A stretch of DNA of 39,029 nt from Candidatus Heimdallarchaeota archaeon (GCA_019894765.1 JAGXNT010000002.1:1-39029), one strand, 5' to 3'. Shown: positions 9,491 to 19,338, counted from the stretch's first letter. A program made the numbers and translations. The notes: generated by a model from the sequence alone, not told the origin.

Positions 9491-10831
9491 ATGGTTGATG
9501 AGACTAATTCTTTCATACGTTTTTATTTGTCATGCAAAAGTCGATTCAAAAGAATGAATGCTAATCAACTACATGATTATCAATTAAAAAAAGGACGAGA
9601 AATCGTCAAATTCGCAATCACCAAATCTCCTTTTTTTAAGAGACATTATTCAGGTTGTGATGCAAGTGATATTTGGAATCTCCCAACAGTAAATAAGAAA
9701 ATAATGATGGATAATTTTGCTGATTATAATACTGTTGGTTTAAACAAGGACAAATTAATTATTTTCTTAGAAAGAATCGAACAAGAACAGAATTATAATG
9801 AAAGATTTCACGGATTCAATGCTGCTATGTCTTCTGGCACGAGTGGGAGTAAAGGCATAGTTATTACTAGTCCATCTGAAGAGAGATACTTACAAGCAGC
9901 ATTTTTTGCACGTTTCAGTTTTCCAAGGATATTGAGAATAAAATGGGCGTTTCTCCTTCGAATTACTACCCCTGCTTTCCAAGTAAGCAAATTTGGTCAG
10001 CGATTAACACATATTAGTTTGTTATTTACATTGGAAGAAATCAGAAAAAAACTTCAGAAATTCCAACCGAATATTTTATCTGCACCTCCTTCTATGCTGA
10101 AGATTTTAGCGAAAGAAGTGAAAGAGAAAAGGCTGAGTATAAAACCTAAAAGATTGGTTTCTTATGCAGAGGTACTCGAACCAAATATAAAAGAAGAGAT
10201 TGAGGGTGTCTTCAAAACTCCAGTACATCAAATATATCAAGGGAGCGAAGGGTCTATAGCTTTAACATGCAAATACGGTTCTCTGCATATAAATGAAGAT
10301 CTTGTTTTTGTACAAACCTTTGATACAAGAGGAAATCAAACTATCCCCGGAGAACCATCTTATCAAATGATTGTAACAGATCTTCATAAAAAATCACAAC
10401 CAATAATTAGATTCGAGCTGAATGATATTATAACTATCTCACCAAACAAATGCAAATGTGGGTCCTCATTTCGTGTAATAGATCAAATTCAAGGTCGATC
10501 TGACGATCTTTTTTGGGCACCTAGAACAGACTCAGAAGAGTTACAGTTTATCTATCCAGATTATATTCGAAGAGCAATAATTATGAGTTCTAATAAAATC
10601 GATGAATATCAAGCTATTCAAAAAAGTTTCAACAAACTTTTACTTCGAATACAAACTAGAACGAAAGAGATCGATAAAGAATCATTATTAGAAAACCTTC
10701 GAAAAAATATACAAAACGTCTTTACGACCTATGGTTGTCAAGTACCAAGTATAGATATACAATTTGAACCACCAATTAGAAATGCTAAATCAGGAAAACT
10801 CATTCGAATACATAGGGAATTCAATTTCTAG
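9491..10831 (+). CDS. PaaK-like adenylate-forming enzyme (phenylacetate-CoA ligase / coenzyme F390 synthetase family)
   Basis: A 446-residue member of the ANL-type adenylating superfamily closest to PaaK and F390 synthetases. The ATP-binding P-loop is SSGTSGSKG at about residues 114-122. YQGSEG near 253 is the A5-type motif, a cysteine pair CKCGS near 327 is the metal-site feature of the PaaK branch, and QGRSDDLFW near 338-346 is the A8-like hinge. The C-terminal domain ends with AKSGKLIRIHR, a PaaK-type tail. The acid substrate is unknown. It follows the CoA operon by 66 bases and could be read through from it, but lacks a clear ribosome-binding site; ATG 9491 is taken as the longest sensible start. 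Confidence 0.78.
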   Translation: MVDETNSFIRFYLSCKSRFKRMNANQLHDYQLKKGREIVKFAITKSPFFKRHYSGCDASDIWNLPTVNKKIMMDNFADYNTVGLNKDKLIIFLERIEQEQNYNERFHGFNAAMSSGTSGSKGIVITSPSEERYLQAAFFARFSFPRILRIKWAFLLRITTPAFQVSKFGQRLTHISLLFTLEEIRKKLQKFQPNILSAPPSMLKILAKEVKEKRLSIKPKRLVSYAEVLEPNIKEEIEGVFKTPVHQIYQGSEGSIALTCKYGSLHINEDLVFVQTFDTRGNQTIPGEPSYQMIVTDLHKKSQPIIRFELNDIITISPNKCKCGSSFRVIDQIQGRSDDLFWAPRTDSEELQFIYPDYIRRAIIMSSNKIDEYQAIQKSFNKLLLRIQTRTKEIDKESLLENLRKNIQNVFTTYGCQVPSIDIQFEPPIRNAKSGKLIRIHREFNF

Positions 10832-10930
10832 AAAAAATATTTTTTCTGTTCTTTTTAAACTAAGCGACACAATTATAAATTTGAGTAATAAAGGAAATAT
10901 AACTCGTTGATTTATGGAGATAGTAATTAA

Positions 10931-11911
10931 ATGGCAGATAATACTCCCTTTTTGGTAATAAATCCACATGCTGATGATAAGAGATTAGGCAAAAAAGTAG
11001 ATAATATTCTTGAGATTGCAAAGGACATCTTTGGAGACATTGAATATGAGTTTACAACCAAAATTGGTGATGGAATTCCAATTGCTCAAAAAGCAGTGAA
11101 AAATGGACACAAAACATTGATTGCTGTTGGTGGAGATGGAACTCTAAATGAGTTAGTCAATGTCGCTGTTAAAACTGATATAAAAGTAGGAATGATCCCT
11201 GGTGGGAGTGCTTGTGATTCACATAAGACACACGGAATTCCTAAAGATATAAAACGAGCTTTTGAAATCATCGCAGAAGGATATCATGAAAGATTCCCAG
11301 TCGGACTTCTAAAAGGAGATACAGAAAGATACTTCATTGAAATGATTAATGGTGCTTTTATTGGGCAAACTTCTGCAGCCCTATATGATCGGTTTGAATG
11401 GGCTCATGGAGAACTTGGTTATGCTTATGCAGCAATAAGGGTAGCAATGGGTTACAAACCTCATCCTACAAAAGTGACTATTGATAATAAAACTGTCCGA
11501 GAAATTAATCTCTCTACTTTTGCAGTATCTATAACGGACTGCATCAGTGATTTCGAAATGTTGCCTGAAAACCATCCGAGAAAAGGTGATTTTGCTATTC
11601 TCATAGCTAGGGACCTCAAAGGTTTCGGACTTGTCAAACTAATACTAAAAGCCATCAATGGTAACCATATACCAAACGATAAAGTTGAGATACTACGAGG
11701 TAAGCATGTAGTTATTGAGAGCGAAGAACCTCACGTGTGGGAGTCCGAAGGAGAAATTCCCTCGAGAAATGCCATACGAATTGAAACTCAATATATACCT
11801 GATGCAGTCAATCTCATTATTCCGAAAGGTTGGAAATATGGTCTGAGGAAAAAAGAGAGAGATAAAGCAAAGAAGAAAGTGTTGAAAAAACAACCTCCAT
11901 TTGATTATTGA
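10931..11911 (+). CDS. Diacylglycerol-kinase-catalytic-domain lipid kinase (YegS/DgkB-like)
   Basis: A 326-residue kinase of the DAGK/sphingosine-kinase/YegS superfamily that phosphorylates a lipid hydroxyl. The nucleotide motif VGGDGTLNE lies at residues 66-74, followed by IPGGSACD near 95-102, where the family more often has GTxNDF. The C-terminal half forms the usual beta-sandwich, with ISDFE and a final basic tail of about 25 residues (WKYGLRKKERDKAKKK). The substrate is likely an archaeal lipid or polyprenol, but that is inference. Its TGA is directly followed at 11912 by the stop of the convergent permease, with no spacer. Confidence 0.85.
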   Translation: MADNTPFLVINPHADDKRLGKKVDNILEIAKDIFGDIEYEFTTKIGDGIPIAQKAVKNGHKTLIAVGGDGTLNELVNVAVKTDIKVGMIPGGSACDSHKTHGIPKDIKRAFEIIAEGYHERFPVGLLKGDTERYFIEMINGAFIGQTSAALYDRFEWAHGELGYAYAAIRVAMGYKPHPTKVTIDNKTVREINLSTFAVSITDCISDFEMLPENHPRKGDFAILIARDLKGFGLVKLILKAINGNHIPNDKVEILRGKHVVIESEEPHVWESEGEIPSRNAIRIETQYIPDAVNLIIPKGWKYGLRKKERDKAKKKVLKKQPPFDY

Positions 11912-13573
11912 CTAAATAACAGATATTTTTGAAGCTGTTTTCTCTCGAGCACCTAAGGCTTCTAGAATGAAGAAAGCAGCATATGAAATAAGCATTAATA
12001 ATGCTCCAACAGCATTAGATGGACCGAATTGTCTTACAGCTCTTAATTGATAGAGTGCAACAGTTAGAGTTGCGATTGAGCTATTATTTAAGTAGAAAAA
12101 GTTTGCAACAGTAAATTCTCCAATGCTTAAACCAAATGAAAAAGCAATACCAGCTATTATTGATGGTAATAATAATGGTAAGTATATCTTTCTTAATTTG
12201 TATGTCCACTTTGCACCTAATGTTTTTGCTGAATCGATAATTTCGGGATCAATAGTATTCAAACCATTTAGCAAAGCTCTCGTTACGAATGGATACCCCA
12301 GTAAACCATGACTAACTATTATGAAAATCCAAGGATTACTATTGAAGAAATCCGATTTCAAGAAAGTTTGTAGAATGCCTAAAGATAGTGTTAGAGAAGA
12401 AATTGCTATTGGGAGATAAGTGATTAATTCATAAGATATTGATCGTTTTCTACGTCTTTGTTTTCCTAATGCTGCGACAGTAATTACCGCAAGAAATACT
12501 GCAATAGCTGTTGATCCTAAAGCAAAAAGCAAAGTATTTAGCATTGTTTTTGGTATAGACGTTCCTACATAATTATTCACTTGTAAAGTAAAGATCGTTT
12601 TAAAATTATTAAACGTGAAAGAAGCTGTTTGTGGATCCCAGAAGGATCTGATAAAAATGGTAATCATCGGAGCTAATTCTAATATTAGACCAAATAATAA
12701 AACTACAAAAAGTAAGATATTTAATTTTGACTTGAAAAATTTTCTAAAATTAAAAGGTTCTCCCTTCATACTTCCTGTTGTTATTGTTTTTTCTCTGCGA
12801 GTTTGTCTTCGCATATAAAATAAATACAGTAAAACTATCGCTAGAATCACAAATAATTGCAGTAAAGCAAGAGCAGCAGCTAAATTAGTTTCACCAGTTC
12901 TGTATTCTGAAAACACTTGTGTTTCTAGTGTTCTGAAATTACCTAAAATAATGATAATTCCGAAACTAAGAAAACAAAATACAAAGGTGAGAATAGAGGC
13001 TGAAAGAATTGGTACAAGGAAAAGAGGTAAAAACACTCTAAACAATAAATGAAAATTTCGGCTACCCGATGTTTTGGCTGCTTCTATTATATTCTTGTCA
13101 AAATTTTTGTAATAAGCAGAGATGTAATGAACAAATAATGGAATATTGTAGAACGCATGAGCAAGGACGATGAGAATTAATTGCGTGCCATTCGATTCTT
13201 GTTCACCAAAAATACCCAGGAATCCCATACCAACCAAAACAGAAGGCAATACAAATGGAACGGTGAAAAAAGTCAACAAAATCTTTCTTCCTTTAAACTC
13301 ATACTTGCCAAAGAAATAACCTATTGGAATGCCAATGATTAATGAAACTACCGTACTTAGAGTTGCTTGAGAAAATGTGAAGGCAAATAACTTGTAATAA
13401 AAAACATCTCTTAGAATACCTCCAAGATATTGAAAAGTAAAACCATCTCCGTCTACAAAACTTGAGATTAAAACCGAGAACACTGGAAACAAGAGAAATA
13501 AAACAATAAGTACGATTGGAGCTAATAAACTTAAAATTCTCAATGTTTTTTTTCCAGATTGCTCCAATTTCAT
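11912..13573 (-). CDS. Fused two-domain ABC transporter permease (iron/thiamine/phosphonate importer type)
   Basis: A 553-residue permease with two copies of the binding-protein-dependent transport (BPD) inner-membrane domain in tandem, about 12 membrane segments in all. Each half carries an EAA-type loop that docks on the ATPase: IIEAAKTSGSRNFHLLFRVFLP near residues 161-182 and IIDSAKTLGAKWTYKLRKIYLP near 448-469. This size and double EAA loop fit FbpB/ThiP/PhnV-like permeases for ferric iron, thiamine or aminoethylphosphonate; the cargo cannot be chosen from sequence. It is divergent from its likely ATPase at 13708. No periplasmic-type binding protein is in the window. Confidence 0.88.
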   Translation of the reverse strand: MKLEQSGKKTLRILSLLAPIVLIVLFLLFPVFSVLISSFVDGDGFTFQYLGGILRDVFYYKLFAFTFSQATLSTVVSLIIGIPIGYFFGKYEFKGRKILLTFFTVPFVLPSVLVGMGFLGIFGEQESNGTQLILIVLAHAFYNIPLFVHYISAYYKNFDKNIIEAAKTSGSRNFHLLFRVFLPLFLVPILSASILTFVFCFLSFGIIIILGNFRTLETQVFSEYRTGETNLAAALALLQLFVILAIVLLYLFYMRRQTRREKTITTGSMKGEPFNFRKFFKSKLNILLFVVLLFGLILELAPMITIFIRSFWDPQTASFTFNNFKTIFTLQVNNYVGTSIPKTMLNTLLFALGSTAIAVFLAVITVAALGKQRRRKRSISYELITYLPIAISSLTLSLGILQTFLKSDFFNSNPWIFIIVSHGLLGYPFVTRALLNGLNTIDPEIIDSAKTLGAKWTYKLRKIYLPLLLPSIIAGIAFSFGLSIGEFTVANFFYLNNSSIATLTVALYQLRAVRQFGPSNAVGALLMLISYAAFFILEALGAREKTASKISVI

Positions 13574-13707
13574 ATTCTAAGACCATCAGTAATTATTATA
13601 ATCCTATTATATTAATGGATTATAAATTTTAAAGGTAAATATGATATATTACAAAATAATACTATATATTCAAGTTAATAGCTCAACGAAAATAAAAGGT
13701 TAAAGCA
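13574..13707. promoter_or_regulatory. Divergent promoter region of the ABC importer
   Basis: This 134-base spacer separates the permease (minus) from the ATPase (plus) and is almost all A/T. Several TATA-like runs are present: tattatattaat near 13605-13616, gatatattac near 13641-13650 and actatatattc near 13660-13670. An AAAAGGTTAA ribosome-binding site precedes the ATPase ATG. The arrangement fits two back-to-back promoters under shared control, but no inverted repeat for a regulator was clear. Confidence 0.5.
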
Positions 13708-14769
13708 ATGCCATCAATCGAAGTTCGAAAAATAAGTAAAGCATTTGAGGATTCCATCGCAATAGAGGATATTAGCTTTAAATTAAAAGATGGTGAGCTT
13801 ATAACACTTTTAGGTCCCAGTGGTAGTGGAAAAACTACTGTTCTACGATTAATTGCGGGATTAATTGAATCTGATACTGGTGAAATTCTGTTTGATAATG
13901 TTGACATCTCGAATGTGCCAACCGAGGATAGAAATATTGGATTTGTTTTTCAATCATATGCCTTATTCCCTCACTTGACTGTAGCTGAAAACATTGCTTT
14001 CGGTTTAGAAACAAGAAAGTGGATAAAAGAGGATATTATCTCTAGAGTTGTAGAGATGCTGGATTTAGTAGGATTAACGGGTAAGGGCAAACGATACCCA
14101 CGAGAATTAAGTGGTGGAGAGAAATCACGTGTTGCCTTAGCTAGAGCATTAGCTCCAGAACCTTCACTATTACTACTAGATGAACCACTCTCAGCACTTG
14201 ATATGTCCTTAAAAGAGTCATTAAGAGATATAATAAGAGAAATTCAGCAAAAAGTCCAGGTATCAACTATTTATGTTACTCATGATCAGAAAGAAGCAAT
14301 GGAAGTTTCAGATAGAATTATTCTCCTAAATGAAGGACAAATTGTTGAAATTGGAACACCTCAAGAACTCTATCTAAATCCAAAAAAGCAATTCACAGCT
14401 GAATTCCTTGGTGTTACAAATCTTATAGTTGGAATTCTCAGGAAGAAAAAAGGACAATTTTTGTTTGAAACCTCTTTTGGTTTGTTAGAAATTCATGATC
14501 CAGATGATTCAAAAATAACTGAAGGTATATTAGCTATTTTCCCAGAACATATCAATATTTCATATGACAAAATGAATAAGACAAATGAATTTCCAGCTAC
14601 TATTAAGAAATCATCTTTTGGTGGACCTTATATTGATTTAATAGTGACTGTAGATTCCACTGATTTAGAAGTACAAATAACAAGTTCTCTGATTGAAACG
14701 TTACCTAAAAAGGGTCAGAAAATCTTTATAACAATTCCAAAGGAATTCATCCGTATTTTAGAAAATTAA
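13708..14769 (+). CDS. ABC importer ATPase subunit with TOBE domain
   Basis: A 353-residue nucleotide-binding subunit of the CUT1/FbpC/PotA-like group, which powers uptake through the fused permease next door. Walker A is GPSGSGKTT at 36-44, the Q-loop is in VFQSYALFPH, the signature is LSGGEKSRVALARAL near 131-145, Walker B plus D-loop is LLLLDEPLSALD, and the switch is YVTHD. The signature is GEKSR rather than the commoner GQQQR. After about residue 240 a TOBE-like regulatory domain follows (LGVTNLIVGI, then IFPEHINIS). The pair is clearly an importer; the substrate is unknown. Confidence 0.93.
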   Translation: MPSIEVRKISKAFEDSIAIEDISFKLKDGELITLLGPSGSGKTTVLRLIAGLIESDTGEILFDNVDISNVPTEDRNIGFVFQSYALFPHLTVAENIAFGLETRKWIKEDIISRVVEMLDLVGLTGKGKRYPRELSGGEKSRVALARALAPEPSLLLLDEPLSALDMSLKESLRDIIREIQQKVQVSTIYVTHDQKEAMEVSDRIILLNEGQIVEIGTPQELYLNPKKQFTAEFLGVTNLIVGILRKKKGQFLFETSFGLLEIHDPDDSKITEGILAIFPEHINISYDKMNKTNEFPATIKKSSFGGPYIDLIVTVDSTDLEVQITSSLIETLPKKGQKIFITIPKEFIRILEN

Positions 14770-14820
14770 AAATAAAATTAGAATAAAGAAATAGTTCTCT
14801 ACTAAATAGCTTAGATTTTC

Positions 14821-15087
14821 TTACAATCTAAATAATTGTAAAGCTTCTATTTCGCTAACGCCTTCAATACCTGCTAATACTTCTTCTAGATGATCTTGTA
14901 ATCCGTCTTGTTCTTTAAAATTAATGTCAACAACAAGAGCAACTAGCCCATATGCAATTGGTCTTTCACCACTTGCAGTTACTTTCATGTCTTCTGGGAG
15001 TGCCTTAATAATTCGTTCCTTAATTACTGCAGGTTTTGTTTCTGGATCTTCTGGTAGGATTTTGTATGTTCCAACAATTCTTGCCAA
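14821..15087 (-). CDS. Translation elongation factor aEF1B (EF-1 beta)
   Basis: The guanine-nucleotide exchange factor for archaeal EF-1A. The 88-residue protein is the normal archaeal size and matches the family throughout: the N-terminal MARIVGTYKILPEDPE, the GERPIAYGLVAL segment near residues 39-50, and the C-terminal IEGVSEIEALQLFRL. The start is TTG at 15087; AAAGGAGA lies about 8 bases ahead and no ATG is near. It lies 88 bases downstream of ileS on the same strand and may be co-transcribed with it. The usual archaeal neighbour, a short zinc-ribbon protein, is not beside it. Confidence 0.95.
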   Translation of the reverse strand: MARIVGTYKILPEDPETKPAVIKERIIKALPEDMKVTASGERPIAYGLVALVVDINFKEQDGLQDHLEEVLAGIEGVSEIEALQLFRL

Positions 15088-15175
15088 GTTTTTTGTCTCC
15101 TTTTGTTATGAGTTTCCTTATAATTCCTATTTTCAGTCGTAATAGGTTTGCTTTAATACTCTTTCCATTTGGTCA

Positions 15176-18100
15176 TTAATTCTTGATAGGAACAATTGTA
15201 AGGATTATTTTTTTATCATCGATTTCCCAATCAGTGGAAATTCCGGTTTTCACTGAGCTTGTTTTTATTTCCACAGATAGAGTTTCAGTTTTAATGTAGT
15301 CTCCCCATTTTTCGATTGCTTCTTTGATTTCGTTGTCTCCTTTGAAATATAATTTGATATTTTGAGTATATTCTAAATCAGCTTCTTTCCTCATGGATTG
15401 TACTCGTCTTATAATATCTCTAACTAAACCTTCTTGGATTAATTCTGGGGTTAGCTCAGTGTTGATAAACACTTGCCCTCCATCATAAGCAGCATCTGCA
15501 TAACCCTCTTTACCGCTTGAGATAATTTCAATGTGTTCCTCAAGTACTTTGAATGATCCTTCTTCTGTTTCAAGAGTAAAGGCCTGATTTTTTCTGAGTT
15601 CTTGTGCAGCTTTTAGAGCTTTCTTTCCAGAGAGATTCTTAATTGCCTCTCCTACAATATGCGCATTTTGTTTAAAAATTGGTCCTAGCATTTTGAATTT
15701 AGGCTTAAATGAATACTCAACCATTTCAGAAAGTTCAGTTTGGAAAATTACTTTCTTTACATTTAATTCTTCCATGATTTCATTTAAGAATTGTTTTGCC
15801 ATTTTTTGTTCAGGACTAGAACATACGATAATTAATTCTTGAATTGGCAATCTAACTTTGATATTTGCTTTTGCACGTGCAGCTCTACCAGCTTCAACAA
15901 TTGCTATAGATAAATCCATAGCTTCCTCAAGTTGAGGATCAATGACTTTTGCATTTTTCTCAGGAAATGATTCAAAATGTACACTTAGATGTTTCTCTTT
16001 CTCCTTTTCTTTGTACAGTCTTTTCACTAGGTTTTGATAAATTTCTTCTGTAGCAAATGGAATGAAAGGTGCAAGAAGCTTACATAGAGTGACTAATGTT
16101 TCGTATAATGTGATTAAGGCATCATTCTTATCTTTTGTAATTTCTGTGTTCCAAAATCTCCTTCGAGAACGTCTGACGTACCAATTACTTAATTGCTCAA
16201 CTATGAATTGATCAATAACTGCAGCTGCCTTATGAGATTGAAAATTATCTAAATGATCTCTTACAATAATTATTAGGGAATTTAATTTTGATATTAACCA
16301 TTGATCAAGAACGGATCTCTCAGATACCTTGCTGTCAATTGTTCTTGGATCAATATTGTCAATATTTATGTTAGTAACAAAGAATGAATAAACATTCCAT
16401 AATGTGCTAAAGAATCGTCTTCGGGCATCCTCAATGATTTCTTCTGAAAACCTAGTAGGATTCCAAACAGGAGATGAAAAGAAATACCATCTCATTGGGT
16501 CTGCACCAATTTTCTCATAAACCTCAGATGGTTGGACTACATTTCCAACGTGTTTACTCATTTTTACGCCTTGCTTATCGAGAACATGTCCCATTGTAAG
16601 ACAATTAAGATAAGATGGTTTGTCGAATAAAGCAGTACTAATCGCAAGAAGAGTATAAAACCAACCTCTAGTTTGATCAATAGCTTCGGTAATAAAATCA
16701 ATTGGAAAGTGATTCTCGAAATTCTCTTTGTTTTCAAAAGGATAATGCCATTGAGCAAATTGAGAAGCACCAGATTCATACCAACAATCGATAACGAAAG
16801 GTTCACGTTTCATCTTCTTTTTACACTCTGGACAATAAAGATCGATTTCGTCAATCCAAGGTTGATGAAGTTCGAAATCTTCTGGTAGATCTTTCTTCAT
16901 AAAAGATTTTAATTCCTCAACACTACCAATGCATTCAGTTTTTCCACAGGTGCAAATCCAAATAGGTAGCGGAGAACCCCAGAATCTTTCCCTGCTTAAA
17001 GCCCAATCAACAATATTGTCTAAGAAATCACCAAAACGTCCATGTTTTAAATGAGCAGGAACCCAGTTAATTTGTTCATTTGTAGCAAGAATGTTTTCTC
17101 GTAGAGTACTCATTCTGATAAGCCAGGCCTCTCGAGCATAATACATAGTAGGTGTTTTACAACGCCAACAAAAACCGCTAGTATGTTTTTCTATTTTATC
17201 TGTAACCAACCGATTGTCTTTTCTTAGCGCTTTTAATATGAACTTATCAGCATCCTTAATGAACATTCCAGCCCAAGGAGTAATTTCTTCTTTGAATTTT
17301 CCATTGGTTTCTACAGGTTGCAAGAATGGCAAATCTTTCTGAAGAGCCAATTCATAATCTTCAGGTCCGAAGGCAGGTGCTGTATGAACAATGCCTGTCC
17401 CTTCCTCTGTGCTAACGAAATCAGCTGCAACAACTCTGAATCCTTTGCTCTTATCCTTTGCTGGAAGTTTAGCATAAGGAAAAAGTTGTATATACTTCAT
17501 CTCCTCGAGATCTTTTCCTTTCATTGTCTCAAGTATTTCATAATCTTTTTCTGGAAAAAGTGCCGATAATCTATCTTTAGCGAGATAGTAAATTTCATTC
17601 TCTCGTTTAATCTTTACATAATCAATTTTCTTACCTACAGCCAGACCTACATTGGAAATGAGAGTCCAAGGTGTTGTTGTCCATGCTAGAAAGAATGTAT
17701 CTGGTTGACCTTCAACACTGAATTTTACTGTTATAGAAGGATCTTCTGTTTCCTTCAAACCCTGGGAGTATTCATGACTACTAAGAGTTACTTCGCATCT
17801 TGGACAAGAAGGAATTACTTTGTGACCTTTAATTAGAAGACCTTTCTTCCAAAGTTCTTTCAAACTCCACCAAACAGATTCGATATAGTAATCTTCCATA
17901 GTAATATAGGCTCTATCCATGTCTATCCAGAAACCAACTCGCTTGGTCATTTCTTCCCAATCTTTCACATACTTCATGACGGATTTTCTGCACATATTAT
18001 TAAACTCTTTAACACCGTAATCAAAAATTTCCGGTTTTGAGTTTAATCCCAATTGCTTTTCCACTTCAATTTCCACAGGTAACCCATGACAATCCCAACC

Positions 18101-18358
18101 TCCAATTAGTGGAAACACATAGAGACCATTCATTGTTTTGTATCTAAGATATAAATCCTTCAAGCATCTTGTTAAAACATGACCAACATGTGGCAAACCA
18201 TTGGCAGTGGGAGGACCTTCCAGAAAGATGTATTTCTTGAGGTCTTTTCGATCCTCTCTGAGTTTGTGAAATACCTTTTCTTTTTCCCAAAATTTCAGTA
18301 TATTCTCTTCTATCTTTGGTAAGTGTACAAAGGTCTTTACTTCTTTGAAAAGGGCCAT
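15176..18358 (-). CDS. ileS: Isoleucyl-tRNA synthetase
   Basis: A class I synthetase that charges tRNA-Ile. At 1060 residues it is the long archaeal/eukaryotic type. The HIGH motif is HVGH at residues 57-60 within GPPTANGLPHVGHV. DCHGLPVEIEVEKQLG, found in IleRS rather than ValRS or LeuRS, follows near 109. The CP1 editing domain contains AWTTTPWTL near 227-235. GWFYTLL and the KMSKS loop GVKMSKHVGN (about 595-604) form the catalytic end; the last K/S position is His. An anticodon-binding domain and C-terminal zinc-less region follow. GAGGTT lies about 10 bases before the ATG. Expression away from 18535 leaves a shared divergent promoter region. Confidence 0.96.
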   Translation of the reverse strand: MALFKEVKTFVHLPKIEENILKFWEKEKVFHKLREDRKDLKKYIFLEGPPTANGLPHVGHVLTRCLKDLYLRYKTMNGLYVFPLIGGWDCHGLPVEIEVEKQLGLNSKPEIFDYGVKEFNNMCRKSVMKYVKDWEEMTKRVGFWIDMDRAYITMEDYYIESVWWSLKELWKKGLLIKGHKVIPSCPRCEVTLSSHEYSQGLKETEDPSITVKFSVEGQPDTFFLAWTTTPWTLISNVGLAVGKKIDYVKIKRENEIYYLAKDRLSALFPEKDYEILETMKGKDLEEMKYIQLFPYAKLPAKDKSKGFRVVAADFVSTEEGTGIVHTAPAFGPEDYELALQKDLPFLQPVETNGKFKEEITPWAGMFIKDADKFILKALRKDNRLVTDKIEKHTSGFCWRCKTPTMYYAREAWLIRMSTLRENILATNEQINWVPAHLKHGRFGDFLDNIVDWALSRERFWGSPLPIWICTCGKTECIGSVEELKSFMKKDLPEDFELHQPWIDEIDLYCPECKKKMKREPFVIDCWYESGASQFAQWHYPFENKENFENHFPIDFITEAIDQTRGWFYTLLAISTALFDKPSYLNCLTMGHVLDKQGVKMSKHVGNVVQPSEVYEKIGADPMRWYFFSSPVWNPTRFSEEIIEDARRRFFSTLWNVYSFFVTNINIDNIDPRTIDSKVSERSVLDQWLISKLNSLIIIVRDHLDNFQSHKAAAVIDQFIVEQLSNWYVRRSRRRFWNTEITKDKNDALITLYETLVTLCKLLAPFIPFATEEIYQNLVKRLYKEKEKEKHLSVHFESFPEKNAKVIDPQLEEAMDLSIAIVEAGRAARAKANIKVRLPIQELIIVCSSPEQKMAKQFLNEIMEELNVKKVIFQTELSEMVEYSFKPKFKMLGPIFKQNAHIVGEAIKNLSGKKALKAAQELRKNQAFTLETEEGSFKVLEEHIEIISSGKEGYADAAYDGGQVFINTELTPELIQEGLVRDIIRRVQSMRKEADLEYTQNIKLYFKGDNEIKEAIEKWGDYIKTETLSVEIKTSSVKTGISTDWEIDDKKIILTIVPIKN

Positions 18359-18534
18359 TTTGTTGTAACCTCGGGTATTAAAATGAAAGGTAGATAAAAT
18401 CTGATTGCCTTTTTGATGTTCGGAAACTCTCAGAATGCTTTAAAGGTTTTTTGATATTATGGTTTTCCAAGGATCATCTAATTTTGCCATATTATCCGAA
18501 ACCATTATGAAATATTGTCTCTATATTGTAGAAT

Positions 18535-18840
18535 ATGCTTGAAACAAATGACACTATAGAAAATAGTGAAGAACCCACACAAGATGAAAAATTACAATCC
18601 TACCTTGAACAAGAGATTTTTGTTGAACCAAAACGCAAGGTAACTTGGCGTTCCTTCATAAGAATTAGTGGTTTTACTATTACATTTGTTTCTCTTGCAT
18701 TGATTTCTATGATAATTGGCCTAATTATGTACTATGGATTCTCAGCTCCGATGGTAACAAATGCTGGTTTCTGGATAATTTTTGTAGGTGTAGGTTTGTT
18801 TCTTGTAACAATCATCTTTGGATTTGAAAGAGTGAATTAA
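18535..18840 (+). CDS. Small two-helix membrane protein, unknown function
   Basis: A 101-residue protein not recognised as a known family. Residues 1-42 are acidic and hydrophilic, then two hydrophobic helices follow at about 47-70 and 77-95 separated by a short turn, with a four-residue end FERVN. Such a layout suggests an inner-membrane anchor with a cytoplasmic acidic head. It is divergent from ileS; the A/T-rich spacer 18359-18534 should hold promoters for both. The next gene is convergent. The coding call rests on amphipathic design and clean start and stop, so it is fairly but not fully sure. Confidence 0.65.
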   Translation: MLETNDTIENSEEPTQDEKLQSYLEQEIFVEPKRKVTWRSFIRISGFTITFVSLALISMIIGLIMYYGFSAPMVTNAGFWIIFVGVGLFLVTIIFGFERVN

Positions 18841-18883
18841 ATAAATCCGAAAAAAAGGGAAAAAGAAAAAAAGAAATTATTGT

Positions 18884-19087
18884 TCATTCTTTCTGAAAAT
18901 CCTCTTCAGACCATGAAGAGACACGAATATTTTCACTTTTACACTTTGGACATGCAGTTCTTTGAAAGACTAGACCATCTTCTTCAATCTGGATATATTC
19001 TGCTTTATCAAAACGATGATTGCAATCATTGCAAATGTACACATCAGGTCTCCAAACATCAGAGGTTTTCTTACTCTTCTTTGTCAT
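18884..19087 (-). CDS. Small zinc-ribbon protein
   Basis: A 67-residue protein with two CxxC knuckles, CNDC near residues 19-22 and CPKC near 46-49, spaced 23 residues apart as in small zinc ribbons. The N-terminus is basic (TKKSKKTSD) and the C-terminus acidic. GGGGC lies about 7 bases ahead of the ATG. It resembles many short archaeal zinc-ribbon proteins linked to transcription or translation, but no specific family is claimed. The opposite-strand reading frame over the same bases shows no protein-like pattern. Confidence 0.62.
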   Translation of the reverse strand: MTKKSKKTSDVWRPDVYICNDCNHRFDKAEYIQIEEDGLVFQRTACPKCKSENIRVSSWSEEDFQKE

Positions 19088-19338
19088 GTAATTGCCCCGA
19101 GATAATAAACTGTAATTATGTTATAACTATACTTTTAATACATTTTTTGGTTTAAAGTCTTTTACTTGTCAAGATTTTGTTTGAGTTTTGTTTCATTTGC
19201 CAAATATTTATCTTTCCAATACCAATTCAATACTAATATAAACAATACTTAAATAAATGATAAAAATTTTAAAGCAGAAAGAAATTCAAGAATTAGACCT
19301 GAATAGAGCGTAAACATATTCGGAGTTGCATAAAAACC

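Noticed and set aside
18880..19155. Plus-strand reading frame opposite the zinc-ribbon gene
   Set aside because: Its Cys and His are the antisense of the zinc ribbon; the minus-strand frame has proper CxxC spacing and a ribosome-binding site.
19250..19320. Possible C/D box small RNA (tgata-like C box, CTGA D box)
   Set aside because: The C box is imperfect, there are no C'/D' boxes, and the match is short enough to occur by chance in A/T-rich DNA.
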